Below are positions 1-7,887 of a DNA stretch of 41,072 nucleotides, in pieces. Where the stretch lies: NCBI GenBank assembly GCA_003166855.1, contig PMUM01000174.1, positions 1-41,072 of the forward strand, in the 5' to 3' direction. The translations under genes and the position numbers were made by a program. The notes under the pieces were generated by a model. It was not told the DNA's origin. It was given only the letters and a program-made list of their open reading frames with translations, and ran no database searches. The DNA is from Acidobacteriaceae bacterium. GTDB lineage: Bacteria; Acidobacteriota; Terriglobia; Terriglobales; Acidobacteriaceae. Within the stretch, counting starts at the first letter, position 1; each line of letters starts with the position of its first letter.

Positions 1-47
1 TAGCGCCGGCATCCTGCCGGCTGTCGCGAGGGCACCTTGCCCTCGCG
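1..47. repeat. Intergenic palindromic repeat
   Basis: Two nested hairpins: GCCGGC-atcct-GCCGGC and a 9-bp stem CGCGAGGGC (25-33) / GCCCTCGCG (39-47). The first 25 bases recur as an exact inverted copy at about 15879-15903, and a relative lies at 24428-24503. It is therefore a member of a dispersed family rather than a local terminator. It lies upstream of the FKBP gene. Confidence 0.7.
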
Positions 48-125
48 CCCGTCACGAGGGAAGATGCTTGCAGTTCTCGGCGTTTATGATTTTGATTTGC
101 AGGTCTTATGGGTGAAGGAGTGTCT

Positions 126-596
126 ATGACGAAGAACGCAATTCTTGCAGCCGTTTTGATTACCGTGGCGTCGCTAGCTCTCGCGCAAACGCCCACCCAC
201 AAACCTACTCAGGTCGTCCGCCCCAACACCAACGCTCCTACCAAAGTCACCGGCGACGGCGTGAAAACCGAATCCGGCCTTCAGTATTGGGACATCAAGG
301 AAGGCCTCGGCCCCCTCGCCAAAGCGGGAGACCACGTAAAAGTCCACTACACCGGATGGCTCACCACCGGAAAGAAGTTCGACAGCTCAGTCGGCACCAA
401 TCAGCCTTTTGACTTTACGCTCGGGCAGGGTGAGGTCATCAAGGGATGGGACGAAGGCATCGCCGGCATGAAGGTCGGCGGCAAGCGTCAACTGCGTATC
501 CCACCCGAACTGGCCTACGGCGAGGCGGGACATCCGCCGCAGATCCCGCAAAACGCCACGCTGATCTTCGACGTGCAGCTGGTCGCGATCAAGTAG
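126..596 (+). CDS. Exported FKBP-type peptidyl-prolyl isomerase
   Basis: 156-residue protein that catalyses cis/trans isomerisation of proline peptide bonds, probably in the periplasm. Residues 1-21 form a signal peptide (MTKN, hydrophobic core, then ALAQ). A proline/threonine-rich linker follows, then a complete FKBP domain from about residue 50 with the family signatures [36 protein letters not shown] and the closing [10 protein letters not shown]. The start at 126 was preferred over the in-frame ATG at 108 because GAAGGAG lies 6-7 bases upstream of it and it begins directly with the signal peptide. The gene stands alone and converges with rpmB. Confidence 0.93.
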   Translation: MTKNAILAAVLITVASLALAQTPTHKPTQVVRPNTNAPTKVTGDGVKTESGLQYWDIKEGLGPLAKAGDHVKVHYTGWLTTGKKFDSSVGTNQPFDFTLGQGEVIKGWDEGIAGMKVGGKRQLRIPPELAYGEAGHPPQIPQNATLIFDVQLVAIK

Positions 597-684
597 AAAT
601 GCCTCGTTCGGGGGACACACAGGATCATAGGAGGGAGCCAAAGCTCCCTCTGTGAACTCCGTGTCCTCTGTGGTGAAGCGGTTC

Positions 685-873
685 TTACGCCTTGACGACT
701 TTGCCGCTGCGCAGGCAGGACGTGCAGACGCGCATACGCTTGGTGGCCGCGCCCACACGGGCGTGCACCGGACGCAGGTTGACGTTCCAGCGCCGCTTGG
801 TGACGTTGTGCGCGTGGCTGATGCGGTTTCCCGCCTGCGGCTTCTTGCCGCAGATATCACATTGTTGTGCCAT
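685..873 (-). CDS. rpmB: 50S ribosomal protein L28
   Basis: 62-residue L28 of the large ribosomal subunit. It begins MAQQCDICGKKP and ends CTSCLRSGKVVKA. The four cysteines (C5, C8, C50, C53) form two CxxC pairs, so this is the zinc-binding form of L28. The start at 873 follows GGGAG at a good distance; a longer in-frame reading has no family similarity before this Met. It is a single-gene unit, convergent with the FKBP gene. Its 3' flank (about 640-680) contains the 'gtgaactccgtgtcctctgtgg' type of dispersed sequence also seen near 31.2 and 40.1 kb. Confidence 0.96.
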   Translation of the reverse strand: MAQQCDICGKKPQAGNRISHAHNVTKRRWNVNLRPVHARVGAATKRMRVCTSCLRSGKVVKA

Positions 874-1115
874 GACGACTCCCAGAAATTTCAATACTTG
901 TAGGGCAAACCTAGATTTTACAGGAACTTGGCCGAATTCGGCAATGCCCGGGCGGTTGCCCAAAAACAAATCGGTCGCAGGGTGCCGTGTTCCCGTTGCA
1001 CCGCGGACCCGTCTAGAGTCTAAAGCGCCGGTCTCCGCGGACAACGACTTTGTATCACCTGTCTGTTGCTTCAAATGGGGAAACACTCCCGCCCTCCTCA
1101 TGCGATACTTACTCC

Positions 1116-1505
1116 ATGCAGTCCCCGCTCCAAGCCGCCAGCGCGGCCACCGATCCGAAGTCGGTGAAGGTGAACCTCACGACGGGTACTGGCGTCGACA
1201 TCGAGTGGAACGACGGCCACGTCTCGCACTATAACTTCGTGTACCTGCGCGACGCCTGTCCGTGCGCGATGTGCGAGGACGAACGCGGCAAAGCTGGACG
1301 CCGCCCGGGCGATCCCGTCACCGCTGCTCCGGGCGCGCTGCTGATTTTCAAGCCCAACGCCAAGCTCCTGTCCGCCGAAGGCGTGGGCAAGTACGCCATC
1401 AAGTTTTCGTGGAACGACAGCCACGATTTAGGACTCTACTCGTGGAAGTTCCTGCGTGAAATCTGTCCCTGCGCCGAGTGCAAAGCGGCGCAGGCAAAGG
1501 GTTAA
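1116..1505 (+). CDS. DUF971 domain protein
   Basis: 129-residue cytoplasmic protein with a DUF971 (GBBH-like N-terminal) domain. It has an SVKV...GVDIEWNDGH strand pattern, the YLRDACPCAMC motif near the middle, then YAIKFSWNDSHDLGLYSWKFLREICPCAEC at the end. The two CPCxxC clusters are probably metal ligands. DUF971 proteins are often found next to Mrp/ApbC iron-sulfur carrier genes; there is no such neighbour here, so a role in metal or Fe-S handling is only an inference. The start at 1116 gives the usual family N-terminus; the longer in-frame ORF adds 22 residues without similarity. Confidence 0.85.
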   Translation: MQSPLQAASAATDPKSVKVNLTTGTGVDIEWNDGHVSHYNFVYLRDACPCAMCEDERGKAGRRPGDPVTAAPGALLIFKPNAKLLSAEGVGKYAIKFSWNDSHDLGLYSWKFLREICPCAECKAAQAKG

Positions 1506-1579
1506 CGTCGGCCGCCGAGCCTGGTTAGTAAGGAGAACTGTTCGACTAAGCTCGTTCGACCAAACATGTTCGGCCAAAC

Positions 1580-2506
1580 ATGAGTTCCACCACCCCACAC
1601 TCCGGCGTGCAATCCGTGGTCAACGAACTGCTGGCGGATCTTCACGCCAAGGGCGGCTGCGAGAAAATCGGACTCACCCGCGAATCCTTCTGTGTAATCC
1701 TCTGTGAAGTCGGCTCGAAGCACGCTACGGAGGCGACGTCCGAATCGGAAATTCGCACGTTCTTCCTGAGCCTGCGAGTCGACGAACTCGCGCTCGCCCG
1801 CGCCTGCGCCGCCGGTATCAACGCCGCCTGGGAAATTTTTCTCACGCGTTTCCGTGAAAAGCTCTATCTCTCGGCCCTGCGCATCGCGCGGGAAGACTCC
1901 GCCGCGCGCGAACTGGCCGACACCCTGTACGCCGATCTCTACGGCACCAATACCCGCGAGGGGCAGCGCGTCTCCAAGCTCGCTTCCTACACCGGACGCG
2001 GATCCCTCGAAGGCTGGCTGCGCACGGTTCTAGCCCAGGAATACGTCAACCGCTACCGCCGGACGAAGCGCCTGGTAAGTCTCGACGAGGAATCGGAAGA
2101 AGGCGTCCAATTCCGCGCCCCCGATCCGGAGCCGCTGCCACCGGCGGCCGACCACCGTTTAGCGCAGGCCACCGACGAGGCCCTCGCCGCGCTCTCTGCT
2201 GAGGACCGCACGGTGCTGAGCGCGTATTATCTCGATGGCCGCACTCTGGCTGAGATTGCCCGCATGCTGGGCGTCCACGAGTCGACCATCAGCCGCAAGA
2301 TCGACAAGCTGGCTAAGTCCTTGCGCAAGCAGATCGTGGCAGCCCTGGGGCGCCGGGGCATGTCCCGCCGCCAGGCCGAAGAGGCCCTCGAGGTCGACGT
2401 TCGCGACCTGCAGGTGGATATTCGCCGCAGTCTGGCGCAAGAAACGTCCCCTCCGGCGTTCTCTGAGAAGAGGGTAGAAGCACGGGCAAGGGAAGGTCCG
2501 GGATGA
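1580..2506 (+). CDS. ECF-like RNA polymerase sigma factor
   Basis: 308-residue sigma-70 family protein. Residues about 80-170 resemble region 2 (AAWEIFLTRFREKLYLSAL ... YTGRGSLEGWLRTVLAQEYVNRYRR). Residues about 200-250 are region 4 with a helix-turn-helix (LSAEDRTVLSAYYLDGRTLAEIARMLGVHESTISRKI). The C-terminal 55 residues (RRGMSRRQAEEALEVDVRDLQVDIRRSL) are characteristic of large acidobacterial sigma factors. The N-terminal 80 residues are unassigned. The next gene, 93 bases downstream, has an N-terminal zinc finger typical of anti-sigma factors, so the two are probably a sigma/anti-sigma pair. Just before the start there is a short tandem repeat of 'gttcgaccaaacat' (about 1540-1578). Confidence 0.85.
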   Translation: MSSTTPHSGVQSVVNELLADLHAKGGCEKIGLTRESFCVILCEVGSKHATEATSESEIRTFFLSLRVDELALARACAAGINAAWEIFLTRFREKLYLSALRIAREDSAARELADTLYADLYGTNTREGQRVSKLASYTGRGSLEGWLRTVLAQEYVNRYRRTKRLVSLDEESEEGVQFRAPDPEPLPPAADHRLAQATDEALAALSAEDRTVLSAYYLDGRTLAEIARMLGVHESTISRKIDKLAKSLRKQIVAALGRRGMSRRQAEEALEVDVRDLQVDIRRSLAQETSPPAFSEKRVEARAREGPG

Positions 2507-2599
2507 CGGTTAACGAGAAGGTAACCCCGCGTTGAATGACGCAAACAAGGAGCTTAACCGAGCAAGCAAGAAGCCAGGAGCTAGTAGCTAGAAGCTGCA

Positions 2600-4387
2600 A
2601 TGCAAAACGTCCCCAAAATCGTGCGCGATCGCCTGCAGGCAGCACCGCCCGCCGTCAATCATCCTGACGCGGACCTGCTGACGGCCTTCGCCGAACGTTC
2701 GCTGCCCGATCGCGAACGCACCGTCGTGCTCGAGCACCTGGCCCGCTGCGGCGATTGCCGCGGCATCGTGGCGCTTTCCCTACCCGAAGTTGAGTCCGTT
2801 CAAACGACCGTCCGCCCATCCCCCAGTGGATGGCTGACCTGGCCCGCTCTTCGCTGGGGATTTGTCGCGGCTGGGGTTGTCGCCGTCGCATCGCTTGGGA
2901 TACTGCAATTTCAGCGGCGGGCCCAGCATGCAACGACGGCTTCGTCTCTGAACCAATCCGCACCTGTCGAGATCGCGGCCAACGAACCCAAGAAGGAAGT
3001 GGATCGGTTCGTGGCTCCGACCGCCAAGGCCGAGAAACAAGAGAAACTCCAGGAGCCCGCCACGCCAGCCTTCGCCGATTCTGTCAACGGTGCCGTTGTG
3101 GCTGACGTCGAGAAGAAGAACACCTTTCACGGAGAGGCGCATGCGGCACGCATCTCCCCGCCCAAGGCTGCGGTTGTTGGCGGCAACGCGGGCGCGACTG
3201 TCGGCGGCCCGCTACCTCACGGCATGAGACTTTTGAATCAATACCAGCAGCAGAACAATGTCCAGAATCAGATTCCTGCTCCCGCGCCTCCGGCGTTCGC
3301 GAAGCAGCACGCCGAGGATATGCCTGTGAGTGGGCGCGTCCCAGCAGCGTCTGAGGCTGTGGACGTATCGGGTGCCGCGACCGTGGCCGCCACACACGGT
3401 GCGAACCTCGACGCCCAAGTCGCCGAGAGCAAGCCCGCGGTTCAAACGCCCTCTAGTGCGTATTCCTTTGACACCCTCAGCAGGGCGAAGCCGCCCACCA
3501 CCCAGACCGCGCAGGAGCAGGCGCTCCTCAGGCTGCGAGACCATGCAGCCCCCGGCCAGATCGGCGGTTTTGTGGTCGATTCCTCTGGGGCCGCAGTGTC
3601 CAATGCTCGAGTTACGATCACTCCCTCCAAGCAGGGAAAGCCCACTACCGCTGTGACCGACACTCGAGGCGAGTGGCTCATCGCCGGCATTCCCTCGGGA
3701 AGCTACAAGGCAGAGGCCGCGGCGCCGGGTTTCACAACCAGCGTCCTCGCCCTGAACTACGATGCCAATCAGCCCAAGGCCTTCGCCTTCACATTGAGCC
3801 CCGGCAGCGTCTCAGAAACCGTCGAGGTTGCGGCTGCGGCACCTCAGCTTCAGACCGAGACGGCCAAGATCGGAAGCACAATCTCTAGCAACGCGATCAA
3901 CCAACTCCCGGTAAGTGGGCGTGATGTCGCGCAGATGGATGCCGTCTCTCCCGCCCTGCAGCCCCGCTGGGCCGTCAACGCCGCTGGTGCCCTGCAGCGC
4001 TCCTTCGACCGAGGGAACACCTGGCAGACTGTCGACGTCAATGCGAGCCAGTCGCTGAGGGCAGAGGGTCTTCAGGTTTCCAAGACTTCCAGCGCGAAAG
4101 CGAAAGATGCTGGCAAGGCCTCGAAGAGCGACGCAGCAGCGCTTACCTTCCGGGCCGTTTCAGAAGCTGGCGCAGACGTCTGGGCCGGTGGCTCCGCCCG
4201 AGCCCTCTACCACTCGCAGGATGCCGGCAACCACTGGACTCGCGTCTTCCCCGCCTCGGGAGGCACCGTGCTCACCGGTGACATTCTCACCCTGGAATTC
4301 CCCGACCCGCAGCACGGCAAGCTCTCCACCTCGACCTCGGAAGTCTGGACCACCGCCGACGCCGGCCAAACCTGGCAGAAGCAGTAG
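2600..4387 (+). CDS. Zinc-finger anti-sigma-like membrane protein with carboxypeptidase-like and YCF48-like domains
   Basis: 595-residue protein. Residues about 20-55 form a zf-HC2 anti-sigma finger (LLTAFAERSL...HLARCGDCRG). A single membrane segment follows near residues 90-105 (GFVAAGVVAVASLGILQF). After a long low-complexity Ala/Pro linker comes a carboxypeptidase regulatory-like domain (about 315-400: GGFVVDSSGAAVSNARVTI) and a short stretch like the start of a TonB-receptor plug (VSETVEVAAAAPQLQTE). The last 150 residues carry BNR/YCF48-like repeats (SFDRGNTWQTV, SQDAGNHWTRVF, TADAGQTWQKQ). It probably holds the preceding sigma factor at the membrane and senses outside through the beta domains; that role is inferred from the domain order and neighbour. 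Confidence 0.8.
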   Translation: MQNVPKIVRDRLQAAPPAVNHPDADLLTAFAERSLPDRERTVVLEHLARCGDCRGIVALSLPEVESVQTTVRPSPSGWLTWPALRWGFVAAGVVAVASLGILQFQRRAQHATTASSLNQSAPVEIAANEPKKEVDRFVAPTAKAEKQEKLQEPATPAFADSVNGAVVADVEKKNTFHGEAHAARISPPKAAVVGGNAGATVGGPLPHGMRLLNQYQQQNNVQNQIPAPAPPAFAKQHAEDMPVSGRVPAASEAVDVSGAATVAATHGANLDAQVAESKPAVQTPSSAYSFDTLSRAKPPTTQTAQEQALLRLRDHAAPGQIGGFVVDSSGAAVSNARVTITPSKQGKPTTAVTDTRGEWLIAGIPSGSYKAEAAAPGFTTSVLALNYDANQPKAFAFTLSPGSVSETVEVAAAAPQLQTETAKIGSTISSNAINQLPVSGRDVAQMDAVSPALQPRWAVNAAGALQRSFDRGNTWQTVDVNASQSLRAEGLQVSKTSSAKAKDAGKASKSDAAALTFRAVSEAGADVWAGGSARALYHSQDAGNHWTRVFPASGGTVLTGDILTLEFPDPQHGKLSTSTSEVWTTADAGQTWQKQ

Positions 4388-4904
4388 CCCTGACTTTCCC
4401 AGTCGTGCCCCTGCAATTCCTCCTAGGTTACTTCGGTCAGCCCAAACTTAGCTCTGCGCTAACTAAGTTACCAAGGTGACGTTTACACAAAATGGGGGGA
4501 CTTTTAATATCCATCTCGTGGTTTGGCAGTTCTGGGGGAGGGCTGCTAATACCGAGGCGTCCTGGACTGAAAAGTCGAGGACGCTTTTTATTTTGGTCCT
4601 CGCCACGCAGCGATTCACCCTCGGCGTCCAAGTGCGCCAAGTCGGAGTCACTCGGAATCCTGCCGTCCGAACTCGCATCTTCTGAAAATGCTTTGTCTGG
4701 TGTGTCCCATGCCGCTTCTGGCAAAGGTCCTCGGCCTGAACCTCCTTTTGCGACCTTCCCACCTCCCCGGCATCTAATTCCGGTGTTACGATAGTAGGTT
4801 CGGACCCCATGACGGGGACGCACTTATACCGATCGCAGGCCCGGCAGCGCCGCCCGATGGAGCGTCTCGCCGACAGCGCGACGTTTACAACCAGGAGAAA
4901 GAAA
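4388..4904 (+). other. Gene-free 0.5-kb region, possible small RNA
   Basis: No ORF here has family similarity or a convincing ribosome binding site. The stretch 4440-4595 is less GC-rich than its surroundings and ends in a strong intrinsic terminator 170 bases past the preceding stop codon. A TGGCAG/CTGCTA stem (about 4524-4549) precedes the terminator. It could be a long 3' UTR of the anti-sigma gene or a separate small RNA. The part from 4600 to 4890 is the leader of trxA, with nothing else recognised. Confidence 0.35.
4557..4594 (+). terminator. Rho-independent terminator
   Basis: Stem GCGTCC (4557-4562) / GGACGC (4579-4584), extended inside by GACT-gaaa-AGTC with a GNRA loop, followed directly by TTTTTATTTT (4585-4594). 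Confidence 0.8.
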
Positions 4905-5237
4905 ATGGCAGGTAACGGAATCGTCGAAGTCACCGATGCGAACTTCGACCAGGATGTTTTGAAATCGGACAAGCCCGTACTGGTGGACTTCTGGGCAACC
5001 TGGTGCGGCCCCTGCCGCGCCATCGCCCCGATCGTCGAAGAACTGGCTACTGAGTTTCAAGGCAGAATCAAAATCGGCAAAATGGATGTTGACTCCAACA
5101 GCGCCACACCCATGCGCTACAAAGTCACCGGCATCCCCACGCTGCTGGTATTCAAGGGAGGCCAGGTGGTCGAGCAACTCGTCGGCTACCGTCCCAAGGA
5201 CGCCATCGCCCAGGCCCTGAACAAGCACCTCGGCTAG
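4905..5237 (+). CDS. trxA: Thioredoxin
   Basis: 110-residue classical thioredoxin, a cytoplasmic thiol-disulfide reductant. The active site WCGPC gives redox cysteines at 34 and 37; the cis-proline loop GIPTLLVFKGG and the buried Asp in VLVDFWATW are present. The start at 4905 has AGGAGA eight bases upstream and gives the normal family length; a longer in-frame reading of 32 more residues has no similarity. It is a monocistronic gene closed by its own terminator. Confidence 0.96.
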   Translation: MAGNGIVEVTDANFDQDVLKSDKPVLVDFWATWCGPCRAIAPIVEELATEFQGRIKIGKMDVDSNSATPMRYKVTGIPTLLVFKGGQVVEQLVGYRPKDAIAQALNKHLG

Positions 5238-5267
5238 ATCGCAGATCGCAATGTTTTGGCAAGACCA

Positions 5268-5300
5268 ACGCCCGGGAACCATCCCGGGCGTTTTTGTTTT
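5268..5300 (+). terminator. Rho-independent terminator of trxA
   Basis: 10-bp stem ACGCCCGGGA (5268-5277) with ACCA loop and TCCCGGGCGT (5282-5291), followed by TTTTGTTTT. Confidence 0.9.
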
Positions 5301-5335
5301 CGCGGAGCCCCACCGCAGGGCTAAAATGCTGGGCG

Positions 5336-6244
5336 ATGCGCCACCCCTGCCGCAAAGTCATCTGGATCGCAATCGTGTTCGCGGCGTTTTTTTTCGTCTC
5401 TGCCAGTACCCGAGCAGATGATGTGCAGCAGCATCTCCGCGATCAGTATCAGGGCAAGACGCTGCTGCTCCGCGGCTTTTATACAGGCGACAAACTGCAC
5501 TACGACCCTGCGGGTGCACTCGTCGGAAGCGCCACGCCCGGTAACTGGACCACGGATGGCGTCGTCTTCCTGAACGACATCCACATTTCGGGCAGTCGCT
5601 TGACCATCAAGGCACGCCGCCTGGTCGTTTCGTCATCTCATCGGACGCTGCTTGCTGACACTCCGAAGAACCAGAAGAAGACTTCACCTCTCAAAATCGA
5701 AGCCGAGTTGGGCTTGCGGAATCCCTCTCCCGATCAAGCCGACGCCGCGATGTCGAAGATATTTCTTGCACAGCAGGATGATTTCGTGGCCTTGGTGCCC
5801 GATTATTGGAAACCCTGCGTTCGTTCGGCACTGATCGGCAAGGATCCATATTGTCATTTCTCTCCGGAGTTCCTGTTGATCCCCGGAACCCAATCCTCGG
5901 ATAGCAATACTTCGACTGCCGCAGCCACACCTCCGCCGCTCCTCTTAACCGGTCCACTCTCTCGCGTCGGACACGGCGTCAGCCCTCCGCACCAGATCTT
6001 TGCCCCGGAGCCGCAGTTCAGCGAACCCGCGCGCAAGGCCAAATACCAAGGGACCGTCGTTCTAGGGCTCGTCGTAAACGAGGACGGCCTCCCAACGAAC
6101 GTCCATATCACGGCTCCTCTCGGATATGGTCTCGATGAGAAGGCCGTGCAAGCCGTCCAAACCTGGAAGTTCAAGCCAGCGCAGAAAGACGGCCAGCCCG
6201 TGCGTGTCGAAATTGCGGTGGAAATAGACTTCCACCTGTACTGA
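5336..6244 (+). CDS. Exported protein with TonB C-terminal domain
   Basis: 302-residue protein. It starts with a signal peptide (MRHPCRKVIW then a strongly hydrophobic stretch ending SASTRA). The middle, about residues 28-200, is unassigned. The last 80 residues are a TonB C-terminal-type domain (QFSEPARKAKYQGTVVLGLV ... GYGLDEKAVQAVQTWKFKPA). Such 'energy transducer TonB' family proteins are common in Acidobacteria; many do not energise outer membrane receptors, so a TonB role is not assured. The start at 5336 was chosen because the earlier in-frame ATG lies in the trxA terminator and would bury the signal peptide. Confidence 0.82.
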   Translation: MRHPCRKVIWIAIVFAAFFFVSASTRADDVQQHLRDQYQGKTLLLRGFYTGDKLHYDPAGALVGSATPGNWTTDGVVFLNDIHISGSRLTIKARRLVVSSSHRTLLADTPKNQKKTSPLKIEAELGLRNPSPDQADAAMSKIFLAQQDDFVALVPDYWKPCVRSALIGKDPYCHFSPEFLLIPGTQSSDSNTSTAAATPPPLLLTGPLSRVGHGVSPPHQIFAPEPQFSEPARKAKYQGTVVLGLVVNEDGLPTNVHITAPLGYGLDEKAVQAVQTWKFKPAQKDGQPVRVEIAVEIDFHLY

Positions 6245-6270
6245 AAAGAAGGGAATCGCGAGATCAAGAA

Positions 6271-6300
6271 CTGAGTACTGAGTACAGGGTACTGAGTACT
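6271..6300. repeat. Short direct repeats of ACTGAGTACT
   Basis: The unit ACTGAGTACT occurs twice and once truncated in 30 bases between two convergent genes. Comparable wordy repeats (agctcgaagctcatagctcgg at 20.58 kb, ttctcagttctcgg at 40.54 kb) occur elsewhere in the window. Confidence 0.6.
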
Positions 6301-6301
6301 G

Positions 6302-6922
6302 CTAATACTTCCGCAGCACCCCAATCACCCGCCCCTGCACATCCACCGAAGCCGCCGGCACAATGATCGGCTTCATGGTCACATTCGAAGGCTGCAGCCG
6401 GATGCTCTCCCCCTCGCGGTAAAACCGCTTCAGCGTCGCGTCGCTCTGATCCACCAGCGCGACCACGATATCTCCGTTATGCGCCGTGCGCGCTTTCTCG
6501 ACCAGCACATAATCGCCGTCGAGGATCGCCTCATCCTGCATCGAGTCGCCCCGCACTTCGAGCACAAAGACTTCTTTCGAGCGCACAAAATCCGCCAGCG
6601 AAATTGTCTCCGGATTCTCCACCGCTTCGATCGGCTGTCCGGCCGCGATGCGCCCCAGCAGCGGCAGCACGAGGCCCGTGTTCACGCTCATCGCCTGCTT
6701 CAGCCGCCCCTTGGGAGGCAGCAGATCGATCGAGCGGCTACGGTTGTAGTCGCGCGTCAGCAGTCCCTTCTTTTCCAGGTTTGTGACGTGCTTGTGCACC
6801 GTCGCCAGTGAGGTCAGCTCCAACCCTTTGCCGATCTCTTCAAACGACGGAGAATACCCATGCTCCGCCACGAATCGCGAAATAAAGTCATACACTTCCC
6901 GCTGTCTGCGTGTGATGGCCAT
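6302..6922 (-). CDS. lexA: LexA repressor
   Basis: 206-residue SOS repressor. The N-terminal winged helix covers about residues 1-65 (TRRQREVYDFISRF ... LATVHKHVTNLEKKGLL). The C-terminal S24-type autoprotease domain has the cleavage pair Ala94-Gly95 (RIAAGQP), Ser127 (RGDSM) and Lys165 (ATLKRF), so self-cleavage should be intact. The start at 6922 (MAITRRQ) is the normal LexA N-terminus; 19 further in-frame residues upstream are unlike the family. I could not find a convincing LexA operator in front of it, only isolated GAAC/GTTC half sites. Confidence 0.96.
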   Translation of the reverse strand: MAITRRQREVYDFISRFVAEHGYSPSFEEIGKGLELTSLATVHKHVTNLEKKGLLTRDYNRSRSIDLLPPKGRLKQAMSVNTGLVLPLLGRIAAGQPIEAVENPETISLADFVRSKEVFVLEVRGDSMQDEAILDGDYVLVEKARTAHNGDIVVALVDQSDATLKRFYREGESIRLQPSNVTMKPIIVPAASVDVQGRVIGVLRKY

Positions 6923-7025
6923 GCCGCCATTATTGGCGAACAGAAGGCGAAAAAGCAAGTAGGAAGTTCGGATCACCACGACCTGCGCAGGTACAAGGTA
7001 CAGTGTGGGGACAGGATGACTTATT

Positions 7026-7076
7026 TGGGCGGGCGCCTTCGCCCGTCCAGGCGGCCCAGGTTTATCGGGCCGCAGC
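7026..7076. repeat. Palindromic intergenic repeat
   Basis: Hairpins GGGCGggcgccttCGCCC and GGCGGCCCaggtttatcGGGCCGC in the lexA-msrA gap. They belong to the same style of mosaic palindromes as those at 9507-9549 and 10905-10980. Confidence 0.55.
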
Positions 7077-7200
7077 TGCGACTCTCTCCACGATCGCTAC
7101 TGCGGATGCGTCAAGAGTGCCGCCACCCTGAAACTTTTCCCCCTCACGCGACTCCAATCCGTTAGCCCAGATATCTCGTACTTAAGAAGGGGAAATAAAA

Positions 7201-7875
7201 ATGCCATCATCGATTCGCCTGGCTCTGACTCTCGCGGCCGCGCTCCTCGCCACCACGGCCTGCAACGCCAAAGCCAATCCAGCGACTGGTCCAGTCCCCG
7301 CGCCCGCGCAAGACGCTCCCCGCGCCACCGCACCGGGCAAGCAAACCGCCGTCGTTTCCGGCGGATGTTTCTGGGGCATCCAGGCCGTCTTCCAGCACGT
7401 GAAGGGCGTGATCTCGGTGACCTCGGGCTACTCCGGAGGCTCCGCCAAAACCGCCGAATACGAGATCGTCAGCACCGGTGAAACCGGACACGCCGAATCC
7501 GTCCAGATCGTCTACGATCCCTCGCAGATCACTTACGGTGAACTGCTGCGCGTCTTCTTCTCCATAGCGCATGACCCCACACAACTTAACCGCCAAGGCC
7601 CCGATGAAGGCACGCAATATCGCTCCTCGATCTTCTACAGCACCGACGAGTAGAGACGCATCGCCGAGGCCTACATCGCGCAGTTAGGCAAAGCGAAAAT
7701 ATTCCCGCGCCCGATCGTCACACAGGTTGTGCCGCTACAAGCCTTCTATCCAGCCGAGGCCTATCACCAGAACTACGCCACTTTGCATCCGAATCAGCCG
7801 TACATCGTGTTCAACGACGCACCCAAGGTCGAGCACCTCCGCCAGGAATTCCCCGACCTCTACACCGGAAAGTAA
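7201..7875 (+). pseudogene. msrA: Peptide methionine sulfoxide reductase MsrA interrupted by an in-frame TAG
   Basis: Exported MsrA that would reduce methionine-S-sulfoxide. Signal or lipoprotein-type N-terminus (residues 1-21, ending ATTAC). The catalytic motif GGCFWG has Cys56. The reading frame stops at a TAG at 7651-7653, right after STDE, in the place where relatives have Gln in a DEQ(R/K)RIAEAYIAQL context. Past the TAG the same frame continues for 73 codons with fully conserved MsrA sequence (RRIAEAYIAQL, FPRPIVTQVVPLQAFYPAE, AYHQNY, HPNQPYIVFNDAPKVEHL) to TAA at 7873-7875. A single CAG-to-TAG change explains it. No other damage is visible, so this is a very recent nonsense mutation, a base-call error or a read-through codon. 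Confidence 0.88.
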
Positions 7876-7887
7876 AAGGAGAGGCCG

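Noticed and set aside
4437-4823. Overlapping ORFs on both strands before trxA
   Set aside because: No ribosome sites, unlikely composition, and a terminator in the middle.
6923-6985. LexA operator upstream of lexA
   Set aside because: Only single GAAC and GTTC half sites with unsuitable spacing.
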